Counted from the stretch's first letter, positions 1 to 9,534 are shown. The stretch: 35,127 nt of DNA from Desulfonatronospira sp. (GCA_007125075.1 SLDX01000133.1:1-35127), one strand, 5' to 3'. Notes: generated by a model from the letters alone, not told the origin. Numbers and translations are program-made.

Positions 1-30
1 ACCGCTGCCTTACCACTTGGCTATGCCGCC
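1..30 (-). tRNA. tRNA, partial (5' half only), probably tRNA-Cys
   Basis: Reverse complement GGCGGCATAGCCAAGTGGTAAGGCAGCGGT is a typical tRNA 5' acceptor/D-arm and resembles tRNA-Cys; the anticodon lies outside the window. Confidence 0.6.
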
Positions 31-36
31 GGATTC

Positions 37-111
<75 letters not shown>

Positions 112-182
112 AAGATGCGAATAAATTTTTTAGAACAGAGATTGGCAGGTGTCAAGTACATTTTTGAAGGCTGTGAATTTAT

Positions 183-944
183 TTATCTTTCTTTTCCAGC
201 AGGTTGTGCATGCGCAATAAAGTTCTGCACGCCTTCCAGCCGGCGGAAGCAAAGGTTTTTTCTGATCCCGGCAAAGACCTTTTCATAATCGATTATTCCG
301 GCTCCAGCCAGATAATCTGCGCCCATTTTGAATAAACAGGAAGCCAGGGGGGTGCTCGGACCCATGATTATCTTTATGCACTGCCGGGAGCACAGGTTGA
401 GTATGCCGGCCAGGGTGCCGTTGAGCAGTGTGGTTGCGGTTATGGCTGCCAGGTCGGCACGGGGAAGGACATCAGGCATAAGTTCTTCCGGCAGATCAAA
501 GGTTCTGGGTATCTTTTCCAGTACCCAGAAGTTTGTGAAGTGATTCCTGATTTTGCGCACAAAGGGAAAATGGCCGATAACAGCCACGTTCCTGCCCCGG
601 CCCAGTTCCATAATCAACTCCTGAGCCTTGATGTCCGGACCCGGGACTTCGCGGTTGAGCGAAGCATTAATTCCGGCCAGGGCCAGGGAAGCTTCCAGCG
701 TTCCCTGTCTTTTAAGCCCCTGGGCCAGGTCATGAAGGCTCTTCTGGTTATAGAGGCGATCAGAAAAAAAAGGATATGTCCCGGCTGGAACCAGTGAGCA
801 GATTCCGGCTGAATGAATCGTCTTTACTCCAACCATTTGCGCTCCAATGACCTGGTCTAACACCGGAGCGTCAAAATTTTTTGCGGCCTCTTTGATTACG
901 GCGTTCAGGATAAGTTCCTGGGTGATATGCATGCAGATTCTCAT
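183..944 (-). CDS. DUF364/DUF4213-type (putative heavy-metal chelation, Rossmann-like) protein
   Basis: 253-aa ORF; VAVIGHFPFVRKI..., LPRADLAAITATTLLNGTLAGIL and IIMGPSTPLASCLFKMGADYLAGAGI match the DUF364 pattern. Confidence 0.7.
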   Translation of the reverse strand: MRICMHITQELILNAVIKEAAKNFDAPVLDQVIGAQMVGVKTIHSAGICSLVPAGTYPFFSDRLYNQKSLHDLAQGLKRQGTLEASLALAGINASLNREVPGPDIKAQELIMELGRGRNVAVIGHFPFVRKIRNHFTNFWVLEKIPRTFDLPEELMPDVLPRADLAAITATTLLNGTLAGILNLCSRQCIKIIMGPSTPLASCLFKMGADYLAGAGIIDYEKVFAGIRKNLCFRRLEGVQNFIAHAQPAGKER

Positions 945-1083
945 TCAAATTCAGAGTCGGATACGGGTTGAAAAATAAACAATTTCTGCTGGCAGGACAA
1001 TAAAAACAAACAGCCTAATCTTTACAACTCCTGAACCATGGTATATATATAAATTTTTAAAATTTTCGCACGGAGGCCAATAT

Positions 1084-1446
1084 ATGAATCAGGCTGATAT
1101 TGAGGCATTTAGAGAGCTGCTTAAAAAGACGCGTCAGGAAATACTGGAACAGGGCGAAGATACGCTGGAAGATATGACTGAGGAACGCGAGATGTATGCC
1201 GATCCGGCAGACAGGGCTTCGGCTGAATCTGACCGTGCTTTTATCCTGCGTCTGAGAGACCGGGACCGCAAGCTTATCCGCAAGATCGATGAAGCTCTGG
1301 AGCGCATTGATGCGGGTACTTACGGGATCTGCGAGGATTGCGGCGAAGATATCTCCAAGCCCAGGCTCAATGCCAGGCCTGTGACCACCTTGTGCATAAA
1401 GTGCAAAAGCAGGCAGGAACAGCAGGAAGCCCTGCACGGAGGTTGA
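1084..1446 (+). CDS. dksA: RNA polymerase-binding transcription factor DksA (DksA/TraR C4 zinc finger)
   Basis: 120 aa; coiled-coil segment with ADPADRAS, C4 finger CEDCGEDI...TLCIKCK. Confidence 0.93.
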   Translation: MNQADIEAFRELLKKTRQEILEQGEDTLEDMTEEREMYADPADRASAESDRAFILRLRDRDRKLIRKIDEALERIDAGTYGICEDCGEDISKPRLNARPVTTLCIKCKSRQEQQEALHGG

Positions 1447-1497
1447 TGTCAGTTTACCTGCCCTTGAAGGCGCAGCAGTCATTGGCGCTGATTTTCT

Positions 1498-2991
1498 ATG
1501 GAGGCCAATTTTTTCCGCTTTGCCGCGGACGAACTTTTCAGCAGAATCAAATGCCAGAGGATTCAAAAAGTCTACATGCCCGGCCCGGATCTGTATACCC
1601 TGGATCTGGGCCGGGCCGGCAATTTAATTCTGGCCTGCTCCCGCAGGCAGGGCTTCTTCTATCTGTCTTCAGTTAAACCTCCAAATACCGAGCAGCCGGC
1701 GTCAAAGGTTATGTGGCTGCGCAAACATTTAAAAAACAGACGCATTCTTGAGACCAGGAGCCAGTGGGTTAACAGGCGCATGGCTTTTGCATTGTCCGGT
1801 CAGCCCGGTCAGTGGCTGATCCTTGATCTGCTCCGCGGACCAGGGCTCGTCCAGGGATTGGATCCGGATTTTGATGGAGAAATTGTCTGGCCGAAGCTGG
1901 AGCAAGTGAAGTTCCATGATGAAATCTGGAAGACCCATCCTCATATCTCACCGCCTTTAAGAAAGGAACTCAGTGCCAGATCGCCCGAAAAGGCCGGAAA
2001 ACTGCTTGCACAACTGAGTCTGGGACATGCAGAAGGTTTTTTTATCTGCCGGGATAAGCGGGATAATTCAATGCTCAGCTGCTTCAAGCCTTCAGGTGAT
2101 TTTTTTTGTCAGGGTTTCGGCTCAGCCCTGGAAGCATGTGAGAGCTTCGGGAGGTCAAGACTAGATGCGTTTTTGCCCGCCTCATTGGAAGCTCTTCAAA
2201 ATAAGTTGGACAAAAAAAGAAGCACGAGGCTGGATAAGCAGCTGCGCCGGATTCAGGAGGACAGAAGCAGGCTTAAGAACATGGTCCTCTGTGGAGAAAA
2301 AGGGCGGCTGATTCAGGCCAACCTGTACAGACTGAAAGCGGATGAAAAGACACAAAGGCTTACAATTGTTGATCACACCGGGACAGAGCACATTGTTGAG
2401 CTGGACGGCAAGCTGAGCATTCTGGAAAATATGGAGAAGCTTTTCCGCAGTGCAGCCAAAGGCAAGCGCGGGCTGAAAATAATCTCGCAGAGGGAAAAGG
2501 ATCTGCTTGCAGGTTTTTCCGGCGGGGAAAAAGTTAAGAAAGTTGTGCCTGAACGGTATCCAGCAGGCCGCAAAAGCGAAAAGATATCTTCGGGAACGAT
2601 TCTGAGCCGCAGAGCCCATATATTTCGCTCCAGTGACGGACATATAATTCTCCGGGCCAAAAACAGCCGGACGGCAGGGGACCTGCTGCGCGATCATGCT
2701 TCTTCATCTGACCTGTGGTTTCATGTCCAGGACGGACCCGGCGCGCATACCATTCTTAAGAGGCAAGGCAAAGAAGACCAGGTTCCGGAAAAGTCCATGC
2801 ACGAGGCCGCCTGCCTTGCTGCTCTGGCCAGTTATCAGAAAAAGGAGCAGAAAGGCCGGGTCATGTGCGCCCTGGTGCGCGATGTACGTCCGGTTAAAGG
2901 TGCATCCCCGGGTCAGGTGAAAGTGGACAGGATCCTCGAGACTCTTGTCATCCCTCTTGATCCGGAACTGGAGAAAAGACTGAAAAAATGA
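1498..2991 (+). CDS. NFACT family protein (RqcH/FbpA-like, ribosome-associated quality control)
   Basis: 497 aa; N-terminal FbpA-like region, coiled-coil centre, C-terminal NFACT-R/DUF814 motif (HIILRAKNSRTAGDLLRDHASSSDLWFHVQDGPGAHTILKR). Confidence 0.85.
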   Translation: MEANFFRFAADELFSRIKCQRIQKVYMPGPDLYTLDLGRAGNLILACSRRQGFFYLSSVKPPNTEQPASKVMWLRKHLKNRRILETRSQWVNRRMAFALSGQPGQWLILDLLRGPGLVQGLDPDFDGEIVWPKLEQVKFHDEIWKTHPHISPPLRKELSARSPEKAGKLLAQLSLGHAEGFFICRDKRDNSMLSCFKPSGDFFCQGFGSALEACESFGRSRLDAFLPASLEALQNKLDKKRSTRLDKQLRRIQEDRSRLKNMVLCGEKGRLIQANLYRLKADEKTQRLTIVDHTGTEHIVELDGKLSILENMEKLFRSAAKGKRGLKIISQREKDLLAGFSGGEKVKKVVPERYPAGRKSEKISSGTILSRRAHIFRSSDGHIILRAKNSRTAGDLLRDHASSSDLWFHVQDGPGAHTILKRQGKEDQVPEKSMHEAACLAALASYQKKEQKGRVMCALVRDVRPVKGASPGQVKVDRILETLVIPLDPELEKRLKK

Positions 2992-3019
2992 TAAACGGAC
3001 TTTAGACAGGAGCCTTAAG

Positions 3020-3442
3020 ATGAACCAGACTCAGAAGCAGGCCTTTGATGAACTGCAGGCCAGGATAGATGCCCAAATCCAAAGAGATTTCGGCCCGGAG
3101 GTGGTTGAGCGCTGGAAAAACCCTCCGTTTATGGGCAGGATGGAGGACTGCCAGGCCATGGCCTGTGCAGCCGGATCCTGCGGAAACAGCATAAGCATCT
3201 ACCTGAAGCTTAAAAGCAGGCGCATTGCTGAAATCACTTTCTTCAGCGAAGGCTGCGGGTCCAGCGTGGTCTGTGCTTCCATGCTCTGCGAACTGGCCCG
3301 GGGACAAACTCTGGAGCAGGCCCTCAAGCTTGGTGCGGACGATGTCATGAAAGCCCTGCCCGGTTTACCTGCAGCCAAAAGAAAGTATGCCGTGCTGGCC
3401 GTAAAAGCACTGCACCAGGCGGTGCGTTCTCTTCCCGGATAA
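3020..3442 (+). CDS. NifU/IscU N-terminal-like Fe-S cluster assembly scaffold protein
   Basis: 140 aa; NPPFMGRMED...GSCGNSISIYLKL...EITFFSEGCGSSVVCASMLCELARG; starts 28 nt after the NFACT stop. Confidence 0.82.
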   Translation: MNQTQKQAFDELQARIDAQIQRDFGPEVVERWKNPPFMGRMEDCQAMACAAGSCGNSISIYLKLKSRRIAEITFFSEGCGSSVVCASMLCELARGQTLEQALKLGADDVMKALPGLPAAKRKYAVLAVKALHQAVRSLPG

Positions 3443-3487
3443 AAAACAATCAAATTGATGAGCAGGGCAAAAGCACTGGAATTAAAA

Positions 3488-3540
3488 AAAATGCGCGGCT
3501 CCGGACAACATGTGAGCCCTTGGCCGCGCATTTTTATTTT
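3488..3540. terminator. Bidirectional rho-independent terminator between convergent nifU-like and clpX genes
   Basis: AAAATGCGCGGC (3488-3499) pairs with GCCGCGCATTTT (3523-3534); T-rich runs on both strands. Confidence 0.8.
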
Positions 3541-3568
3541 GAGCTTGATTATGATTATACAGATGCTC

Positions 3569-4822
3569 TCAGGCAGTCTTTACCTGCTGCTGGTAAAAGA
3601 TCAGAGGTTCAATCCCCTTCTCCACTACTTCCTTATTTATCAGGCACTCCTGAACACCGTGCATGGAGGGCAGTTTATACATCACATCGAGCATGATGGA
3701 CTCCATTACGTTTCTTAACCCCCGGGCTCCGGTCTTTCTTTCCAGAGCCTTGTGGGCAATGGCCCTGAGCGCGTTTTGTGTGAATTTCAGGTTGATGCGG
3801 TCCAGTTCGAACATCTTTTTATACTGCTTGACCAGGGCGTTTTTCGGCTCAGTCAGGATGCGTACAAGGTCGTCCTCAGTCAGTTCCTGCAGGGAGGAAA
3901 CCACAGGAATACGGCCAACGAACTCCGGAATAAGGCCGTACTTGATCAGATCCGCAGGATGGGCCATGCCGATCAACTCATTGCTGTCCGCTCCCTGTAT
4001 GTCTCCCAGTTCCGCTGCAAAACCCATGCTTCCCTTTTGAATTCTGCTGCGCACGATTCTGTCCAGCCCGATGAAAGCGCCGCCGACAATAAACAGGATG
4101 TTCGTGGTGTTCAGGCGGATGAATTCCTGCTGCGGATGCTTGCGTCCGCCTTTGGGCGGGATATTGGCCTCGGTTCCTTCAATGATCTTGAGCAGGGCCT
4201 GCTGAACGCCTTCACCGGAAACATCCCGGGTGATGGAAGGACTGTCTGATTTGCGGGCGATCTTGTCGATCTCGTCAACATAGATAATTCCCTTGGATGC
4301 AGCCTCCAGGTTGTAGTCGGCATTCTGCATCAGCTGGACCAGGATGTTTTCCACGTCTTCGCCCACATATCCGGCTTCGGTCAAAGTGGTGGCATCAGCG
4401 ATGGCAAAAGGCACCTGAAGAATGCGGGCCAGTGTCTGGGCCAGCAGGGTTTTGCCCGAACCTGTAGGGCCGATGAGCAGGATGTTGCTTTTGTCCAGCT
4501 CAACGTCGTCCTTTTGTTTTTTGGTGTAGCGCACACGCTTGTAATGATTGTAAACTGCAACAGCCAGTATTTTTTTGGTCTGTTCCTGGCCGACCACATA
4601 TTCTTCCAGAGCTTTTTTCAGCTCGGAAGGAGGAAGCAGGGCATTGGTATCCAGACCTTCTTCAGCATGATCCTGAGCAATGATTTCATCGCACAGGGAG
4701 ACGCACTCATTGCAGATGTATACATCCGGACCGGCAATTAACCTGTCCACCTCATCCTGGGTCTTTCCACAGAAAGAGCAGCCCAGATCAGAGGCATAGG
4801 GTTTTTTCTTGTCTGGCATCAT
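3569..4822 (-). CDS. clpX: ATP-dependent Clp protease ATP-binding subunit ClpX
   Basis: 417 aa; N-terminal C4 zinc finger [11 protein letters not shown]...CNECV, Walker A GPTGSGKT, Walker [12 protein letters not shown]. Confidence 0.98.
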   Translation of the reverse strand: MMPDKKKPYASDLGCSFCGKTQDEVDRLIAGPDVYICNECVSLCDEIIAQDHAEEGLDTNALLPPSELKKALEEYVVGQEQTKKILAVAVYNHYKRVRYTKKQKDDVELDKSNILLIGPTGSGKTLLAQTLARILQVPFAIADATTLTEAGYVGEDVENILVQLMQNADYNLEAASKGIIYVDEIDKIARKSDSPSITRDVSGEGVQQALLKIIEGTEANIPPKGGRKHPQQEFIRLNTTNILFIVGGAFIGLDRIVRSRIQKGSMGFAAELGDIQGADSNELIGMAHPADLIKYGLIPEFVGRIPVVSSLQELTEDDLVRILTEPKNALVKQYKKMFELDRINLKFTQNALRAIAHKALERKTGARGLRNVMESIMLDVMYKLPSMHGVQECLINKEVVEKGIEPLIFYQQQVKTA

Positions 4823-4861
4823 CTACCTCTAAAACAGTTCTGAATTTGATAAAATTGTAAT

Positions 4862-5500
4862 TTATTTTTTAATTTTGTCAATTTCGGACCTTGAGGTCAA
4901 CACCGTATCGATCAGGCCGTATTTTTTGGCGTCCTGGGCCTCCATATAATAATCACGGTCGGTATCGTGCTCTATCTTGGCCAGATCGGTTCCGGTATGA
5001 TGGGACATTATTTCGTTGAGCTGGGCCTTGAGGCGGATTATCTCCCTGGCCTGGATGTCCACGTCCGTAGCCTGACCCTGGAAGCCGCCCATGGGCTGGT
5101 GAATAAGTATCCTGCTGTGCGGCAGGGCGTATCTCATCCCCCTGGTTCCCGCCGCCAGGAGCAAAGCCCCCATGCTTGCGGCCTGTCCCAGACACAAAGT
5201 AGCCACAGGCGCAGATATGTACTGCATGGTGTCGTAAATGGCCAGACCGGCTGTGACTGATCCGCCGGGTGAATTGATGTACAGATAAATTTCCCTTTCC
5301 GGGTTTTCCGATTCCAGAAAAAGGAGCTGGGCGCAGAGCAGATTGGCAACGTGATCATCAACAGGCGTTCCCAGCAGGATAATCCTGTCCTTCAGCAGTC
5401 TGGAGTAGATATCGTAGGCCCTCTCACCTCTTCCGGTGGTCTCAACGACTATGGGCACATTATAACTCATGCTTATCTCCTCAATAATATTAATGAACAA
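4862..5500 (-). CDS. clpP: ATP-dependent Clp protease proteolytic subunit ClpP
   Basis: 212 aa; [34 protein letters not shown], catalytic GQAASMGA and HQPMGG. The likely start is the internal Met at MSYNVPI, about 30 nt downstream of the ORF start. Confidence 0.98.
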   Translation of the reverse strand: MFINIIEEISMSYNVPIVVETTGRGERAYDIYSRLLKDRIILLGTPVDDHVANLLCAQLLFLESENPEREIYLYINSPGGSVTAGLAIYDTMQYISAPVATLCLGQAASMGALLLAAGTRGMRYALPHSRILIHQPMGGFQGQATDVDIQAREIIRLKAQLNEIMSHHTGTDLAKIEHDTDRDYYMEAQDAKKYGLIDTVLTSRSEIDKIKK

Positions 5501-5574
5501 TGCTTGCAGCTGAGCTCAGGCCTGCAGCTGCGGTTTCATTTCTTTCGACTAATTAAACTTAACGACTCTCAAGA

Positions 5575-5603
5575 GGGCAGAAACTGCTTAAGCGCTTCTG
5601 CCC
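5575..5603. other. Stem-loop in the tig-clpP intergenic spacer
   Basis: GGGCAGAA (5575-5582) / TTCTGCCC (5596-5603), 8-bp perfect stem with a 13-nt loop; no clean T-run on the minus strand. Confidence 0.5.
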
Positions 5604-5650
5604 CTTTCTCACTATTATAAGAGGCTCCAATCCCTCAGTAGAACCTTAGC

Positions 5651-6976
5651 TTAAGCTTCATCAGCAGAGGCCTGCTCTTCTGTTTTTTCCGGGGGAACCA
5701 TTTTGATTTCAGCCTGTTCATAAATCAGTTCCATGGCTTTGTCCGCCAGCAGGCTGTCTTTCAGGGCGAACATGAGATTGTTCTCATGGTAGAATTTTCT
5801 CAGCTGTTCAAAATCCTGGCCGCTGGACTGGGCCTGCTGGTGAATATAGGCCTCGATTTCCTGGTCAGAGACGGTCAGGCCTTCGTCATTGGCCACTGCC
5901 AGCAGAAACAGCTGGGATTTGACCAGATCCTCTGCTTCGGGCCTGAACTGTTCTTCGAGCTCCCCTCTGTTTTTGCCCAGTGAATCCGGATCCTTGCCCT
6001 GTTTTTCCATTTTGGACTTCAAGTCAGATATTTTCTGCTCAATACGTCCGCTGACCAGTGATTCCGGCAGCTCAAATTCAACCTTGTCCTTGAGCTCATC
6101 CAGAGCCTTTTTCTGGGCTGAACTTTTGTTCAGCTGCTTTCTGGTGCTTATATAGGAATTTTTAATGACTTCCTGCATTTTTTCCACGGAATCGAAGCCG
6201 CCTGCCTTTTGAGCAAGCTCATCGTCCACTTCAGGCAGCTTTTTCTCCTTAATACTGTGCAGGGTGACCTGCATGAGGACTTCCCTGCCGGCCAGATTCT
6301 TGTTCAGAAAATCATCGGGCAGAGTAATGTTTTTTGATGCGGTCTCCCCCGGGGCAAGCTCCTTGACCAGTTCTTCAAATTCGGGCAAAGCGCCTCCCTC
6401 TCCCAGGGTCATCTGAAAGTTCTGAGCCTTTACTCCTTCTATAGGTTTTCCCTCATCAAAAGCCACAAAGTCGATGACCACGACTTCCTTGTCTCTGGGA
6501 GGGCGCTGTTCATCCACGATTATAAGTTCGGCCAGGTTTTCCCGGATACGGTTGATGACCTGCTCGATCTCCTCGGTTTTGACCTCTACTTCCTCTTCTT
6601 CTATGGTGATCCCTTTATATTCAGGAAGTTCAAAATCAGGGGCCACTTCAAAGCTTAGCGAGTATTCAAAGTCCTCATCCCGGACCAGAAGTCCGGCATC
6701 CACGTCAACGCGCGACAGGGGGGACATGTTCATTTCGCTGAGGACCTGGTTGATGTGCAGATTGATCAGATCAGTGGTGGCTTCATTGTAGATCTGCTTT
6801 TTGAACTTGCCCTCAATCACTGAAGAGGGTACCTTGCCTTTGCGAAATCCCTTAACATCCACATCTTTGCGGTACATGGCGGTGGTGGCGGCCAGTGCGG
6901 CGTGAACTTCTTCCGCCGGAACCTGAATTTTAACCTTCTTCCTGACCGGGGAAACATCTTCTACAGTGTATTCCAT
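5651..6976 (-). CDS. tig: Trigger factor (peptidyl-prolyl isomerase chaperone)
   Basis: 441 aa; VKGFRKGKVPSSVIEGKF ribosome-binding signature; upstream of clpP-clpX as in many bacteria. Confidence 0.97.
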   Translation of the reverse strand: MEYTVEDVSPVRKKVKIQVPAEEVHAALAATTAMYRKDVDVKGFRKGKVPSSVIEGKFKKQIYNEATTDLINLHINQVLSEMNMSPLSRVDVDAGLLVRDEDFEYSLSFEVAPDFELPEYKGITIEEEEVEVKTEEIEQVINRIRENLAELIIVDEQRPPRDKEVVVIDFVAFDEGKPIEGVKAQNFQMTLGEGGALPEFEELVKELAPGETASKNITLPDDFLNKNLAGREVLMQVTLHSIKEKKLPEVDDELAQKAGGFDSVEKMQEVIKNSYISTRKQLNKSSAQKKALDELKDKVEFELPESLVSGRIEQKISDLKSKMEKQGKDPDSLGKNRGELEEQFRPEAEDLVKSQLFLLAVANDEGLTVSDQEIEAYIHQQAQSSGQDFEQLRKFYHENNLMFALKDSLLADKAMELIYEQAEIKMVPPEKTEEQASADEA

Positions 6977-7033
6977 AAATAATTGACCTCCTTGGGTGTC
7001 TACTTTCTTTTTTGGCTTAAGGCTTTAAATTGT

Positions 7034-7117
7034 TGGTGCGAGAGGGGGGAGTCGAACCCCCACGGACTAACCGCTGGATCCTAAGTCCAGTGCGTCTACC
7101 ATTTCCGCCACTCTCGC
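7034..7117 (-). tRNA. tRNA-Leu (anticodon TAG)
   Basis: Reverse complement GCGAGAGTGGCGGAAATGGTAGACGCACTGGACTTAGGATCCAG...GGGGGTTCGACTCCCCCCTCTCGCACCA; type II with variable arm, anticodon loop CTTAGGA, CCA encoded. Confidence 0.96.
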
Positions 7118-7421
7118 GGAGAATGATTGTCTGTTGTCTGAATAAGCATTATCGCATACCTGACGGTCTGATCGGCGCACCTGCGTGCTTATTGAAGAAA
7201 CCATCTATTGCCGGGACTATTTTGTCAGAACTCCATATATTTAAATTGTTGAAGCTGAATGCAAGCGGTCCGGATTTTTAAATAACAGGCCCGGTTGATT
7301 CTAAATGCTGCACGCAGCCGGTACTTACAAATTCAATCTTAAAATATTGAACCTTAACTCAATATAGATGGTTAGTCAATTGATGAGAAACTGCAGAGAC
7401 ATGGTTGCCGGTATTCCGGTA

Positions 7422-8552
7422 TCAGGGATCGAAGCTTAAGCGCAGAAGATGCCTGTCCAGTCCGCCCAGATCTTCAGGGGTATAGCCCAGAACTTTCGTC
7501 CACACGTATGAGGATTCCATGCAGAAATACATATGACGGTCAAGCAATCCTTTATCTTTCAGGTGTTTTGCGATGAAGGCAAACTGCTTGAGGCGCAGAG
7601 GCAGAAAAAGTCTCTTCTTGCCATCCAGTCCGGTTATGAATTCATTGTAGATGTATGTGGCCCGTGATTCATCGCGCATAAGCATTTTTTCCAGTTCGGG
7701 CATGAATCTGAAAGAACCCAGACTCAGATAAGCGATGTTTTCAGGCCTCAGGTAGTCGAAAATTGTTTCCACCGCCAGGGCATACCCCTTTTCCCAGCCT
7801 GGATAATGAATGATTGGATCAAAATGCAGGCAGACCCTGAAGCCCTGTGCAGCGCAGCCGGCCGCAGCCCGCATCCTCTCCTCCAGGCCCGCTGATCCCT
7901 GTTCCTGGGTTTTGATGATCTCCTGGCTGTTGACCGACCATGCCGGCAGCACCCTTGAGGGGTCAGAAACTTTCTTTATCCAGGAAAGATTGATGATCTT
8001 GGATTTAAGTTCCAGGCAGACATTGGGGTAATTTCCCAGAAATTGGACCAGATCTCCAGTATATCCGGTAAGAGGCTCCAGAGCCAGAGAATCAGTGAAT
8101 TCTCCGGTCCCGGCACGAAAAAGCCTGTTGCCCGGTCTCAGCTTCAGCTCAAGCTCCTTGAAGAGATCTTCCTGGTTGGCCCAGACTTTAATGATTCGAT
8201 CCTGAAAATAGGCTTTCAGGATGCAGTAGCTGCAGTTAAGAGGACAGTTCTCACCGATGTGCATGATGCGGTAAGCACAGCAGTTATAGTTCCTGGTGCC
8301 CGGACAATAGCGCAGAAAACGGCCCTTATAGTGTTTGAGGTACAGGATGAATGAATTTTGCTTGCCTGAGTCAATTCCAGAGGCTTGCGCCCGGGGTCCG
8401 GAGCGCTGGTCTGTAGACAGGGACCAGGGAATGCCGGGAAGACGGGAGAGCACTCTTCCGGTCAGCTGCGCATTAAGCACCTCAGGATCTATAAGAATGT
8501 GTTCCGGAGGGCTTAGATATGCGGGAAGATCATGTACTGAAGGGGTATTCAC
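7422..8552 (-). CDS. Spore-photoproduct-lyase-like (SPL family) radical SAM protein
   Basis: Radical SAM motif CPLNCSYC, preceded by CCAYRIMHIGEN; RAGTGEFTDSLALEPLTG, C-terminal CMESSYVW. The ORF track starts at a TTG (8567); an in-frame GTG at 8552-8550 overlaps the upstream stop as GTGA and is a plausible start. Confidence 0.82.
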   Translation of the reverse strand: MNTPSVHDLPAYLSPPEHILIDPEVLNAQLTGRVLSRLPGIPWSLSTDQRSGPRAQASGIDSGKQNSFILYLKHYKGRFLRYCPGTRNYNCCAYRIMHIGENCPLNCSYCILKAYFQDRIIKVWANQEDLFKELELKLRPGNRLFRAGTGEFTDSLALEPLTGYTGDLVQFLGNYPNVCLELKSKIINLSWIKKVSDPSRVLPAWSVNSQEIIKTQEQGSAGLEERMRAAAGCAAQGFRVCLHFDPIIHYPGWEKGYALAVETIFDYLRPENIAYLSLGSFRFMPELEKMLMRDESRATYIYNEFITGLDGKKRLFLPLRLKQFAFIAKHLKDKGLLDRHMYFCMESSYVWTKVLGYTPEDLGGLDRHLLRLSFDP

Positions 8553-9481
8553 GGTGAAACCGGCCAATGGGACAAAAGCTCAGAATCAGCCATTTTCCGC
8601 AGCTGGTCTGCGGCAACCTTGAGTTCTCCAGGGCTTCTTACCCTGATTCGAAATTCAAGATCCTGACTTTCAAAGTGATCAGTATGGATGCAGCTCCAGC
8701 CGGTAGCAGATGTCAGCCTGTTTATGTCTTTTTCGGCTTTGTCCATCAGTTTATAATATTCTGGATAAGCGGCTCTATACAGGACTTTGAGCATGGCTTC
8801 CATTTTGTCCCTGGGGGTCAGGTCTTTAACTAGCAGCTTATCCAGATTTAAAAGCCCGGGCACTTCCCTGATGTTCCCGGCTTTCCCGGAGGAAGTCCGG
8901 TCAAGAAGCTCAAGAAAAATCCGGGCCTTGTTCCGGGACCAGGCAAGCCCGTCCAGAAAGGGAAAGAGCACCTCAAGATCCTGGGGTTCAAGAAGGCTTA
9001 AGGCATGAGCATTGGGAAGAAGCTGGGGATTTTTGATCAGCAGTTCATCCCATACAGGCGGAAGTTTAAGCCAGGCTTTGTATAAGTGTTTTTCCCTGGC
9101 ACGCTCCGGGATGCCAAGTATCTGGTAAATACTGTGCATGTCCTTGTTCAGGGGCTTGAAATAGCGCAGTGCCCTGATTATCCTGCCCGGATCAAGGCCC
9201 TGCCCCTGGTTGGAAAGAAGATAGGCAACTCCTTTGTCCCAGGGATCAGGAGCATCTATGCGCAAAGCCTTGATTTTTTTTAACAGTTTTTTAAGGCTCT
9301 GATATCTTTTATAGCCGGCTATAAGTACAAGAGAGTCCCCATCACGGTGCACCAGGACCGGGATCATCTGTCCCAAAGCGTCAAGTGAATCAATGAGATC
9401 AGATCCATAGGGCTCGGCCCAGAAAAGACAAGGGTCCAGTTTAATATTTTCTTCAAAAGAGATCGTTAAAATTTCCTGCAT
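8549..9481 (-). CDS. ParB/Srx-like N-terminal domain protein
   Basis: 310 aa; IDSLDALGQMIPVLVHRDGDSLVLIAGYKRYQSLKKL matches the ParB N-terminal pattern (G..xP..V ... l.aG.rR..a). Confidence 0.75.
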   Translation of the reverse strand: MQEILTISFEENIKLDPCLFWAEPYGSDLIDSLDALGQMIPVLVHRDGDSLVLIAGYKRYQSLKKLLKKIKALRIDAPDPWDKGVAYLLSNQGQGLDPGRIIRALRYFKPLNKDMHSIYQILGIPERAREKHLYKAWLKLPPVWDELLIKNPQLLPNAHALSLLEPQDLEVLFPFLDGLAWSRNKARIFLELLDRTSSGKAGNIREVPGLLNLDKLLVKDLTPRDKMEAMLKVLYRAAYPEYYKLMDKAEKDINRLTSATGWSCIHTDHFESQDLEFRIRVRSPGELKVAADQLRKMADSELLSHWPVSP

Positions 9482-9534
9482 GCTTTATCCTGTTTTTTAT
9501 CCCGACCAAAGAAAAGGCCTGGTCCATGGAAAAT

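Noticed and set aside
1057-1566. 169-aa minus-strand ORF
   Set aside because: Antisense to dksA and the NFACT start; no signature.
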